Shown one piece after another: positions 18,277 to 26,095 of a stretch of 50,275 nt of DNA. A program made the position numbers and the translations under genes. The notes below the pieces were generated by a model. That model ran no database searches and was not told where the DNA came from. It saw nothing but the letters and a program-made list of their open reading frames with translations. The stretch comes from Lachnospiraceae bacterium (GTDB lineage: Bacteria > Bacillota > Clostridia > Lachnospirales > Lachnospiraceae). Every line of letters starts with the position of its first letter. Position 1 is the first letter of the stretch. The stretch covers positions 1 through 50,275 of the forward strand of contig JAHYZZ010000018.1 in NCBI GenBank assembly GCA_019424135.1, given 5' to 3'.

Positions 18277-18351
18277 ATTTTCTCCTTCTTATTTCATTGC
18301 AGACGGGGAAGGGTTTCCCCTCCCCCGCCTATTTTGAAACAGCTTATCTTT

Positions 18352-19902
18352 TTATTCTGCAATCTTGGACTGCCATAAGGTATAAATACTTCCAGACGGA
18401 TAAACCGTATATCCTTCCAGACCGCTGTCATGGATCGAAACATATGCCTGCTCTACCAGCGTTATATACCATACATTGTCAGTGACTGTCTGTGCAATAT
18501 ACCGATACTGCTTTGCACGTTCTTCCTGATCAGAAGCTGTACGCCCTGCATCAAGAGCTGCATCAATTTGGGGATCACTGTAGTTACCATAATTGCTGGC
18601 TCCATCTGTGTAGAACATGTCATACATACGGTCTGGATCCAACTGATTTAGCCATCCTGCAATCCATACCTGCAGTTCTCTTCTCGTAAGGGAATCTGAA
18701 AATGATGCCCATTCTGTTACCTCTACATCTACATCCATGCCAATTTCTTTCAGCTGGTTCTGAACATATTCTGCAACCTGGAACCGGCTTGTATCATCTG
18801 AATGTGTAGAAACAGTGAATGCAAGTGGTGTTCCATCCTTATCCCTAATTCCATCGCCATCGGAGTCAACCCAGCCGGCATCATCTAAGACTTTCTCTGC
18901 CTTTTCTTTGCTGTACTCATAATCTGTCAAAGAACCATCATTTGCCCAGGAAGAAGAAAGAAGAGGCGTGGTTCCCGGAGTGTCCATTCCACTATAAATA
19001 ACATCCGAAATATTCTGCTTATCTGTCATATATGCAATAGCCTGTCGAACGGCCAAATCACCTATGATGGGATCTTCTACATTCATACCCATATATGTAA
19101 ATCCAAGTCCAGGCACATTATTCATGACTAAATCATCATTGCCTTCTACTAGTTCCAGATCTGAAGCAGTAAGCGGTGAACATACGAAGTCTACGTCACC
19201 TGATTCTAATGAAGCGAGTCTTGTTGAATTATCATTGATCACATAAACATTAATGGTATCTGTAGCTGGTGATCCTTCCCAATAGTCATTATATGCTTTC
19301 AGAACGGTCTCACTATTTAATGTATAACTTTCTACTTGATATGGACCTGTTCCGATGGGCTGTGTACCAAATGTATCATTATCCATTGCGCCTTCTGGGA
19401 TAATTCCCAAATCCATATATGCCATCAACGCCGTATTTGCTACATTAAGTGTAAAAACTACGGTATAATCATCTGGGCAGGAAACATCGGTAATTGCTGC
19501 ATATCTGGAGCGATATGGTGCATTATTTGCTTCATTTCTGATTTCATCATAAGTATACTTAACGTCTGCAGATGTAAACTCTGAACCGTCATGGAAGGTA
19601 ACCCCTTTCCGAAGATGGAACGTATAGGTCAGACCATCATCAGAAATTTCCCAGCTCTCTGCCAATGCAGGCTGGGGAACCACATCTTCATCCAACCGGA
19701 TCAGTCCGTTAAAAATTAATTGTCCAACTCTGTTTCCCGTGGTGTTATTTGATAAGATGGGATTATAAGTCTCTGCATCTACATCAACTGCGATATTCAA
19801 TTCATCGCGATAAGAGCTTTTTTTGTTGTCTGAACCGCCACATGCGTTAAGTGACAGAACCATTACACCTATCAGCAGTATGCTTACTATCTTCTTTTTC
19901 AT
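18352..19902 (-). CDS. oppA: peptide/solute-binding lipoprotein of the oligopeptide ABC transporter (SBP family 5)
   Basis: 516 residues from the ATG at 19902 (AAAGGAGG six bases upstream); a TTG at 19923 is the longer, unlikely alternative. Signal peptide MKKKIVSILLIGVMVLSLN ends in a lipobox, giving a lipidated Cys in NACGG. Family 5 features include QLIFNGLIRLDEDVVPQPALAESWE, YTFHLRKGVTFHDGSEFTSADVKYT and AYMTDKQNISDVIYSG. It captures substrate outside the cell for OppBCDF. It is the first gene of the operon, behind a near-consensus promoter at 19952-19980. Family members bind peptides but also other ligands. Confidence 0.93.
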   Translation of the reverse strand: MKKKIVSILLIGVMVLSLNACGGSDNKKSSYRDELNIAVDVDAETYNPILSNNTTGNRVGQLIFNGLIRLDEDVVPQPALAESWEISDDGLTYTFHLRKGVTFHDGSEFTSADVKYTYDEIRNEANNAPYRSRYAAITDVSCPDDYTVVFTLNVANTALMAYMDLGIIPEGAMDNDTFGTQPIGTGPYQVESYTLNSETVLKAYNDYWEGSPATDTINVYVINDNSTRLASLESGDVDFVCSPLTASDLELVEGNDDLVMNNVPGLGFTYMGMNVEDPIIGDLAVRQAIAYMTDKQNISDVIYSGMDTPGTTPLLSSSWANDGSLTDYEYSKEKAEKVLDDAGWVDSDGDGIRDKDGTPLAFTVSTHSDDTSRFQVAEYVQNQLKEIGMDVDVEVTEWASFSDSLTRRELQVWIAGWLNQLDPDRMYDMFYTDGASNYGNYSDPQIDAALDAGRTASDQEERAKQYRYIAQTVTDNVWYITLVEQAYVSIHDSGLEGYTVYPSGSIYTLWQSKIAE

Positions 19903-19951
19903 ATTTTCCTCCTTTTCTCTCAATTTGTTAATTTGTTAAAAATTTACTGAA

Positions 19952-19990
19952 ATTATATCACTTTAATATACGAAAGTCAACTTTATAAAG
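19952..19990 (-). promoter_or_regulatory. sigma-A promoter of the opp operon with overlapping inverted repeats
   Basis: On the minus strand TTGACT (19975-19980) and TATAAT (19952-19957) are 17 bases apart. ACTTT (19960-19964) and AAAGT (19973-19977) form an inverted repeat across the spacer, and the palindrome CTTTATAAAG (19981-19990) lies right upstream of -35. These are good candidate operator sites. Confidence 0.7.
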
Positions 19991-20074
19991 AATTATTTTT
20001 ATTTATAATTTATATTTATTGTTTATAATGAATTTATAATCGGCAAAATCTATTATACTTCCATTCCTGTAATC

Positions 20075-20103
20075 TACACATAAAAGAATCTCTGCGTTAT
20101 AAT
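20075..20103 (+). promoter_or_regulatory. putative promoter of degV
   Basis: TATAAT at 20098-20103 with TACACA at 20075-20080, 17 bases apart (4 of 6 in the -35). The 240-base gap between the opp operon and degV is otherwise very AT-rich and holds no gene. Confidence 0.5.
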
Positions 20104-20163
20104 TATAGTAACTTGATAATTATTCTGGCTTAAAACTTCAAAAGACTTAGGAGGTATTACGAC

Positions 20164-21066
20164 ATGTCAGATCAGACATCAGAGCACACTGCAGAAGCAG
20201 TTACTAAAAGAAACAAACCAAAAATTATTTTAAGCGCGGACAGTACCTGCGATATCGGAGATGAATTAAAAGAACGCTATCATGTTCACTATGTTCCTCT
20301 TCATATTATTTTAAATGACAAAGATTACAAAGATAATATCGACATCACACCAGATCAGATTTACCAAGAATACTACGATCATAAATGCCTGCCCAAAACT
20401 GCAGCAGTAAACGTAGAAGAATATCTAAATTATTTCCGCCCCCTAGTAGCGGAAGGCTGTGAAATTATCCATATCAATATCGGAAGCGGACTGTCCAGTT
20501 CCTACCAGAATTGCTGTCTGGCAGCTAAAATGTTAGGGCATGTCTATGTCATTGACAGTTGCAATCTTTCCTCTGGCACCGGACTCCTCGTGGCCGATGC
20601 CGGCAAAATGATCGCCGATGGCCAGGACGCCGCTTCTATCGCAGAGGTTCTACGCACCCGCGTCTCCAAATGTCACGCCAGTTTTGTCCTTGACACACTG
20701 ACATTTCTCCATGCGGGAGGACGCTGTTCTGCAGTGGCAGCTTTAGGCGCTAATATTTTGAAACTAAAACCCTGTATCGAAGTAGACAACCGCAATGGAA
20801 GCATGGATGTGGGAAAAAAATACCGAGGTTCCCTGGACAAAGCTCTGGTTCGATATGTTAAAGATGAACTTTCCAGGTACCAGGATTTAAATCCAGAACT
20901 ATTGTTTATTACCCACTCCGGGATTCCCCAGGAATATATTGACCTGGTAAAAAAGACTGTAGAAGAAACAGCCTCCTTTCAGGAAATCCAGGTTACAAAG
21001 GCTTGTTGCACGATTTCTTGTCACTGCGGGCCCAATACTCTTGGGATTTTGTTTGAAACACGCTGA
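20164..21066 (+). CDS. DegV family fatty-acid-binding protein
   Basis: 300 residues. The DegV N-terminus is ILSADSTCDIGDELKERY, followed by VPLHIILNDKDYKDNIDIT, INIGSGLSSSYQN and DTLTFLHAGGRCS. DegV (FakB) proteins bind a fatty acid and present it to the kinase FakA for phospholipid synthesis; no fakA gene is in view. AGGAGG lies nine bases before the ATG. It is a single-gene unit ended by the hairpin at 21098-21124. The first 20 residues, rich in charged and polar groups, are an extension compared with typical members. Confidence 0.9.
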   Translation: MSDQTSEHTAEAVTKRNKPKIILSADSTCDIGDELKERYHVHYVPLHIILNDKDYKDNIDITPDQIYQEYYDHKCLPKTAAVNVEEYLNYFRPLVAEGCEIIHINIGSGLSSSYQNCCLAAKMLGHVYVIDSCNLSSGTGLLVADAGKMIADGQDAASIAEVLRTRVSKCHASFVLDTLTFLHAGGRCSAVAALGANILKLKPCIEVDNRNGSMDVGKKYRGSLDKALVRYVKDELSRYQDLNPELLFITHSGIPQEYIDLVKKTVEETASFQEIQVTKACCTISCHCGPNTLGILFETR

Positions 21067-21097
21067 AAGATCTGAAAATGCGTAATTATTCCATCAG

Positions 21098-21124
21098 AAA
21101 AGGACGCCTTTTGGCGTCCTTTTC
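21098..21124. terminator. bidirectional rho-independent terminator
   Basis: AAAAGGACGCC / GGCGTCCTTTT with a 5-base centre, flanked by T-runs in both directions. It ends degV on the plus strand and the alpha/beta hydrolase gene on the minus strand (that stop codon touches the hairpin). Confidence 0.85.
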
Positions 21125-22047
21125 TAAATCCTGTCTTCCATCCATTTTAAAATATCTTCATATACCTGACATCGATCCTGCTCATTTAAGACTTCATGCC
21201 GGTCATGGTCATAAAGTTTCATGGTCACATCTTTGATTCCAGCTTGCTGATATTGATGGAAAATTTTCTCTACTGCTTTTCCGAAATCGCCCACCGGATC
21301 TTCCTTCCCTGAGACTAAAAGAATCGGAAGCGTCCGGGGAATCCTGATGGCACTTTTTTTACCCGAAATCTTTTTCATCCCCTCAAACATCTGATAATAA
21401 CCATTAAGTGTAAAGGTAAAACTACACAATGGATCTTCCTCATATGTCTTCCGGATCTCGGCATCCGATGTCACCCATTCTTTTTTACTCTCGCTAGGCT
21501 CAAACTTTTTGTTATAGCTTCCAAGCCCCAGGCTGTCGATAAACCGACTCCGATAGTGCCATCCCTTCACCATCGCAAAGATCCGACATAAAAGTTGTCC
21601 GGCCTCCAGAAGCAGCCTGCCCTTATCGCCTGTCCCCATGATAACGGCTCCGGCAAGCCCCCGTCCATGCTTGAGAACATACTGTCTTAACAAGAAAGAT
21701 CCCATGCTGTGCCCCAGCATAAAATAAGGAACGCCTGGCAGTCTTTCTTCCGTGCGTTCCCGAAGCCGCTGTATATCTTCTATCACGCACCGGTTGCCAT
21801 CCGGTTCATGGAAAAATCCATAATTTTCTTCGGAGATAATGGATTTTCCATGGCCCAGATGATCATTTCCCGTGACATAAATGCCTCTTTTTGAAAGCCA
21901 CGATGCAAATGCGTCATACCTGTCAATATATTCCACCATTCCATGAGAAATCTGCAGCACCGCTTTGATTTCCTGCTCCGGCACCCATGCCACTGCATGG
22001 ATGCTGGTCTCTTTGTCAGAAGATGGATAATAAAATTCCTGTTTCAT
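21124..22047 (-). CDS. alpha/beta hydrolase (monoacylglycerol-lipase/serine aminopeptidase S33-like)
   Basis: 307 residues. Oxyanion and nucleophile motifs are visible: LQISHGMVEYIDRYDAFASWLSKRG near the N-terminus, the GHSMGS elbow (nucleophile Ser about 114), the acid in VSGKEDPVGDFG and the His in YDHDRHEVLNE. This matches the lysophospholipase/monoglyceride lipase branch. The start codon directly follows the citrate synthase stop, so the two are co-translated. Substrate is unknown. There is no signal peptide. Confidence 0.87.
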   Translation of the reverse strand: MKQEFYYPSSDKETSIHAVAWVPEQEIKAVLQISHGMVEYIDRYDAFASWLSKRGIYVTGNDHLGHGKSIISEENYGFFHEPDGNRCVIEDIQRLRERTEERLPGVPYFMLGHSMGSFLLRQYVLKHGRGLAGAVIMGTGDKGRLLLEAGQLLCRIFAMVKGWHYRSRFIDSLGLGSYNKKFEPSESKKEWVTSDAEIRKTYEEDPLCSFTFTLNGYYQMFEGMKKISGKKSAIRIPRTLPILLVSGKEDPVGDFGKAVEKIFHQYQQAGIKDVTMKLYDHDRHEVLNEQDRCQVYEDILKWMEDRI

Positions 22048-23430
22048 TTAACGATCTTCCACCCTTACATACTCGCGATATTCTGCCAGCGGCTTGTAAG
22101 CCGGACGAATGATCTTGTCTACATTAATCAACTCTTCCAGTCTGTGGGCGCTCCATCCTACGATACGAGCGGCTGCAAAAATCGGTGTGTAGAGGGCAGA
22201 TGGGATTCCCAGCATGCTATAAACCAGACCGCTGTAGAAGTCCACATTGGCATTCACACCCTTGTAAATCTTTCTCTTCTTTGCAATTACCTCCGGAGCC
22301 ATATGTTCTACCATTTCATAAAGAGCATACTCTTTTTCATACCCTTTTTCCTTGGCCAGCTTCTTGACAAAATCCTTAAAGATATCTGCTCTTGGGTCGG
22401 ATACAGAATAAATCGCATGTCCCATTCCATAAATTAGGCCCTTCTTGTCAAAGGCTTTCTTCTCCAAAAGCTGTTCCAAATAATTGCGAATCTCATCTTT
22501 ATCTTCCCAGTCATGTACCTTTTCTTTCATATCCTCAAACATCTGGGTCACTTTAATATTCGCTCCGCCGTGCTTTGGACCCTTTAGGGACGCCATGGCA
22601 GCCGCAATCGTAGAATAAGTATCCGTACCCGAGGAGGTAACCACATGGGTCGTAAAGGTAGAGTTATTTCCACCGCCGTGATCCATGTGAAGCACGAGTG
22701 CCATATCCAGGATCCTTGCCTCAAGCTTTGTATATTTGCGGTCCTCTCTTAACATCATCAAGATATTTTCCGCTGTAGAAAGCTCCGGAGACGGTGCATA
22801 AATAAACAGATCATCCCCCATCCTGTAGTTATATGCATGATAACCATAGACCATCAGCATAGGAAACTGACTGATTAGATTCAGACACTGTCTGAGAACA
22901 TTCGGGATGGAAGTGTCGTCTGCCTTGGAATCATAAGAATACAGGCTTAAAATCGACCGGGACAAACTGTTCATCATGTCTCTGCTTGGCGCTTTCATGA
23001 TCACATCCCGCACAAAAGTAGGGGGAAGAGTGCGGCGCTCTACCAATGTGTTATGGAAAGTAGCAAGTTCTTTCTCATTTGGAAGCTCTCCAAAAAGAAG
23101 CAGATAGGAAATCTCTTCGAACCCGTAATGATCCTCAGCCAAAAACCCTTTTACCAGATCCTTGATATTATATCCTCGATAGTACAGATTTCCCGCGCAA
23201 GGGACTTCTTTTCCGTCCACAATCTTTGTGGCGCAAACATCAGAAATATTAGTCAACCCTGCAAGCACACCTTTTCCATTCAAGTCACGAAGTCCCCGTT
23301 TTACTTCGTACTTTGTATAAAGATCTTTATCTATGGCGTTCTTTTCTTCACATAATTTTGCGAAGTATTCGATCTCCGGTGTGACTTCAAATAATGCATA
23401 TTCCTTTAATGATGAATTTTTATTTGTCAT
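22048..23430 (-). CDS. citrate synthase
   Basis: 460 residues. Citrate synthase signatures are MDHGGGNNSTFTTHVVTSSGTDTYSTI, MASLKGPKHGGANIKV (catalytic His) and GMGHAIYSVSDPRAD (catalytic His), and FYSGLVYSMLGIP near the catalytic Asp. It makes citrate from oxaloacetate and acetyl-CoA, in anaerobes mainly to supply 2-oxoglutarate for glutamate. It is about 80 residues longer than the Bacillus enzyme, with an N-terminal extension (about 1-60) common in Clostridia. The ribosome site is AAGGGTG. Confidence 0.93.
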   Translation of the reverse strand: MTNKNSSLKEYALFEVTPEIEYFAKLCEEKNAIDKDLYTKYEVKRGLRDLNGKGVLAGLTNISDVCATKIVDGKEVPCAGNLYYRGYNIKDLVKGFLAEDHYGFEEISYLLLFGELPNEKELATFHNTLVERRTLPPTFVRDVIMKAPSRDMMNSLSRSILSLYSYDSKADDTSIPNVLRQCLNLISQFPMLMVYGYHAYNYRMGDDLFIYAPSPELSTAENILMMLREDRKYTKLEARILDMALVLHMDHGGGNNSTFTTHVVTSSGTDTYSTIAAAMASLKGPKHGGANIKVTQMFEDMKEKVHDWEDKDEIRNYLEQLLEKKAFDKKGLIYGMGHAIYSVSDPRADIFKDFVKKLAKEKGYEKEYALYEMVEHMAPEVIAKKRKIYKGVNANVDFYSGLVYSMLGIPSALYTPIFAAARIVGWSAHRLEELINVDKIIRPAYKPLAEYREYVRVEDR

Positions 23431-23461
23431 TCACTTCACCCTTTCCTTTTTCTTTTTTCTT

Positions 23462-24355
23462 TTAGGTAATCGACTCCTTCTGGAGCTGTTCCCATAAATC
23501 ATCCGCAAGTTTTGCAAATTCTTCCAGTGACAGCGCTTCTCCCCGGACACCCGCACCCTTTCCGAGATGTTCGATTCCTTCTATGATCTTTTCTTTGGGG
23601 AGTGAAAACTGTCCTGAATTGTATAGACCGTTTGCCAGTGTCTTTCTTCTCTGATTGAAAGAAGCTCTGATGATACGAAATAAGAATTTTTCATTTTTCA
23701 CCGTTACCGGCGGATGTTCATATCTGCTTAAACGGATAACCGCGGAGCCCACTTTCGGGCGAGGCATGAAACAATTTGGCGGAACGTTTGCTACGATATA
23801 GGGGCTTGCATAGTACTGAACCGCCAACGACAAGGCTCCATAATCCTTGTTTCCCGGTCCGCTCTGCATCCGGTCTGCCACTTCCTTTTGCACCATGACA
23901 GTAATACTTTCCATCGGCACATGTTCCTCGAACAAACCCATGATAATCGGTGTCGTAATATAATATGGAAGATTTGCCACGATCTTGATCGGCTTTCCAT
24001 CATTCTCACGCTCTGTCAGTTCACAAATATCCAGTTTTAAAACATCCTCATTGATTACCTGCACATTTTCATACTCACCCAGTGTATCCGCCAGTATGGG
24101 CATCAGATTTTTGTCAATCTCCACCGCAACGACTTTTCTGGCCGCTTCCGCAAGATACTGTGTCATCGTTCCAATTCCAGGACCGATCTCCAGTACCATA
24201 TCGTCTTTGGTAATTTCTGCCGCTTTTATAATCTTGTCTAATACGTGGGTATCAATTAGGAAATTCTGACCGAATTTTTTTTGAAATGAGAAGTTATATT
24301 TCTGCAGGATTTCTATTGTATTCTTTGGATTTCCCAGTGTCGGACCGCTCATCAT
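23462..24355 (-). CDS. rsmA: 16S rRNA dimethyladenosine transferase
   Basis: About 297 residues from ATG 24355 (or 296 from the adjacent ATG 24352, which has the better 7-base spacing from AGGAG). SAM motif I is VLEIGPGIGTMTQYL, followed by VVAVEIDKNL, the catalytic NLPYYIT, and RPKVGSAVIRL plus RASFNQRRKTL at the C-terminus. RsmA/KsgA dimethylates two adjacent adenines near the 3' end of 16S rRNA. Many Firmicutes have metG, tatD, rnmV and rsmA together; here rnmV is absent and two small genes lie between rsmA and tatD. Confidence 0.95.
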   Translation of the reverse strand: MMSGPTLGNPKNTIEILQKYNFSFQKKFGQNFLIDTHVLDKIIKAAEITKDDMVLEIGPGIGTMTQYLAEAARKVVAVEIDKNLMPILADTLGEYENVQVINEDVLKLDICELTERENDGKPIKIVANLPYYITTPIIMGLFEEHVPMESITVMVQKEVADRMQSGPGNKDYGALSLAVQYYASPYIVANVPPNCFMPRPKVGSAVIRLSRYEHPPVTVKNEKFLFRIIRASFNQRRKTLANGLYNSGQFSLPKEKIIEGIEHLGKGAGVRGEALSLEEFAKLADDLWEQLQKESIT

Positions 24356-24476
24356 TACACTCCTGTAAAAAAGTATATTAGTCATTATACAATATTTTGG
24401 AGTTTTATGATATAGCAAAAAAAATAAATATTAATTAAGAAAAAATGAATTTTTTGAAAATATTTCAGATTTGTAA

Positions 24477-24701
24477 TCAGGAATTTTTATCCTCTTCTTT
24501 TTCTAGCTTCAGGATATCCTCAATTCCACACTCCAGGCAATCACAGATCTTAGCAAGTGTATGCAGATCAACCCTTACTACTTTATTTTTGCAGTAATTA
24601 TTCAGCTGTGTTCTCTGAAGTCTGCAGGCATAGCATAACTGCGTCTTGCTGACTCCTTTTTCGGCTAAAACTCTTTCCAGATCAATCCTTATTTTGCTCA
24701 T
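24477..24701 (-). CDS. small XRE-family helix-turn-helix regulator
   Basis: 74 residues from the ATG at 24701 (GGTGAG just upstream); the longer reading frame upstream has no ribosome site. The protein is a single HTH domain: MSKIRIDLERVLAEKGVSK then TQLCYACRLQRTQLNNYCKN and VDLHTLAKICDCLECGIEDIL, the pattern of Cro/CI-type regulators of the YozG kind. It is divergent from the small membrane-protein gene at 24841, with a palindrome between them that may be its operator. Confidence 0.8.
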   Translation of the reverse strand: MSKIRIDLERVLAEKGVSKTQLCYACRLQRTQLNNYCKNKVVRVDLHTLAKICDCLECGIEDILKLEKEEDKNS

Positions 24702-24773
24702 AATCTCACCATACCGTTTCTTTGTTAAGTATACCCATATTTCTATTGAAAAAATAGATATATTAACATACAC

Positions 24774-24787
24774 TGTAATTAATTACA
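24774..24787. promoter_or_regulatory. palindromic operator candidate between divergent genes
   Basis: TGTAATTAATTACA is a perfect 14-bp palindrome, set in a direct repeat of ACACTGTA (starts 24770 and 24783 region). It lies in the 139-base gap between the XRE regulator and the plus-strand small membrane-protein gene and could control either. A weak plus-strand promoter (TTGAAA then TACACT, 17 bases apart) overlaps it. Confidence 0.45.
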
Positions 24788-24840
24788 CTGTATTTATTAT
24801 TAGTAAGATTTCCCCTTTTCACATGGAGGTATTTTATTTT

Positions 24841-25188
24841 ATGAAACAAAAAAAGGCCCTTTCTATGTCAGAATTCTTTCTGCTGACCTTGACCATACTT
24901 TTACTGGCTGCGTTATTGTACATAGAAGCGTCTCCTTGCAAAATCGTCAGTTCTTCTGTCTTCTCATCTGCCGATCAGACGGAAATCCGATTATATGTTA
25001 TTGCAAACACCCTGCTGCCCATCCAGGAAGATGAGCTTGCGCGACAGGTGGTGGAAAGTCATTTGAAACAAAACGGCCCCCGTGGGAAAACCACTTACGA
25101 ACTGAGGATTTACCGCACGGAGGTCCATTATCATTTTCATATAGAATCGGATGTCATTTTCTGCAATGAATCTGGACAGCTCCTTTAA
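24841..25188 (+). CDS. small membrane-anchored protein of unknown function
   Basis: 115 residues from ATG 24841; GGAGG lies about 11 bases upstream, a long but usable spacing. One hydrophobic helix (about 10-32, FFLLTLTILLLAALLYI) is followed by a soluble region probably outside the membrane, with alternating beta and alpha segments (TEIRLYVIANTL, ARQVVESHLKQ, VHYHFHIESDVIF). I do not recognise the family. The divergent XRE gene is its likely regulator. Confidence 0.55.
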   Translation: MKQKKALSMSEFFLLTLTILLLAALLYIEASPCKIVSSSVFSSADQTEIRLYVIANTLLPIQEDELARQVVESHLKQNGPRGKTTYELRIYRTEVHYHFHIESDVIFCNESGQLL

Positions 25189-25226
25189 ACATTCCTGTCC
25201 AAGTCTTTCTTACAACATTTCTTGTA

Positions 25227-25991
25227 TCAAGGCCTCCCATACAGATTCTTCGCATTCTTTTCTGTCTGATCCACCACTTCCTCGTAGCTTACCCGTTTGA
25301 GCGAAGCAATTTCTTTTGCCACATAAGGAAGATACAGTGAGGAATTTCTCTTGCCCCGGTAGGGCACCGGTGCCAGATAAGGGCAGTCCGTTTCCAAAAC
25401 GATGGAGGCTAAAGGAACCGCTTCCACCGTTTCCTTTAGCTTTCTTGCATTTTTAAAGGTGACCACGCCGCCAACCCCAATATAAAATCCCATCTTCACG
25501 TATTCTTTTGCCATCTCAGCTGAGTAAGAATAGCAGTGGATAACCCCTTTCAACCCTTTCGCATATTGCTTCATCACTTCCATTGTGTCTGCTGCTGCCT
25601 CCCGACTGTGGATCAGCACAGGAAGTCCTAATTCTCTTGCCAGTTCCAGCTGCCGGATAAACCAGTATCTTTGAAGATCCCTGGACTCCTTGTCCCAGTA
25701 ATAGTCCAGACCAATCTCGCCAACAGCCACTACCTTCGGATCTGCACAAAGCCGGCGCATCTCATTCAGCTTCTGATCGTCAAGCTCTCCCACTTCATCT
25801 GGATGAACGCCTACTGCCGCATACATGAAAGAGTAGTTGTGCACCATATCCACAACCCTTTTGCAAGACTCAAACGTCGCACTGACATTGACGATAGTGC
25901 CAATTCCGCCGGCAGCCATCGACTGCAAAAGCTCCTCCCTGTCCAAATCAAATTGTTCATCATCATAATGCGCATGCGTTTCAAAAATCAT
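25227..25991 (-). CDS. tatD: TatD family metal-dependent hydrolase (DNase)
   Basis: 254 residues starting at MIFETHAHYDDEQF, with GGAGGG upstream; the ORF extends further only because the palindrome at 26001 is open in frame. Metal ligands are seen in ETHAHYD, AVGEIGLDYYW, PVLIHSREAA, GVIHCYSYS and LETDCPYLAP, in the usual TatD order. TatD enzymes are Mg-dependent 3'-5' nucleases with possible roles in repair or RNA processing. The gene belongs to the conserved metG-tatD-rsmA neighbourhood. Confidence 0.93.
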   Translation of the reverse strand: MIFETHAHYDDEQFDLDREELLQSMAAGGIGTIVNVSATFESCKRVVDMVHNYSFMYAAVGVHPDEVGELDDQKLNEMRRLCADPKVVAVGEIGLDYYWDKESRDLQRYWFIRQLELARELGLPVLIHSREAAADTMEVMKQYAKGLKGVIHCYSYSAEMAKEYVKMGFYIGVGGVVTFKNARKLKETVEAVPLASIVLETDCPYLAPVPYRGKRNSSLYLPYVAKEIASLKRVSYEEVVDQTEKNAKNLYGRP

Positions 25992-26000
25992 AAGCCCTCC

Positions 26001-26040
26001 ATTGGGGACGGGGGATTTCCAGAAATCCCCCGTCCCCAAT
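26001..26040. repeat. REP-like palindrome, copy 1
   Basis: ATTGGGGACGGGGGATTT (26001-26018) pairs perfectly with 26023-26040 around a CCAG loop. The same palindrome occurs at 27134-27175. GC-rich hairpins of GGGGAC...GTCCCC type are abundant intergenic repeats in many bacteria and are often moved by Y1-type (RAYT) transposases; none is in this window. It lies between ddh and tatD and separates the tatD ribosome site from upstream transcripts. Confidence 0.85.
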
Positions 26041-26055
26041 TAACAAATAATCATT

Positions 26056-26091
26056 TTATCCACACTTTTATCAACAGTGTTTTTTTCCACA
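26056..26091 (+). promoter_or_regulatory. DnaA-box-like cluster downstream of ddh
   Basis: TTATCCACA (26056-26064, exact DnaA box), TTATCAACA (26068-26076) and TTTTCCACA (26083-26091, one mismatch each), all in one orientation within 36 bases of the ddh stop codon. DnaA binding is inferred from sequence only. Confidence 0.45.
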
Positions 26092-26095
26092 TTTT

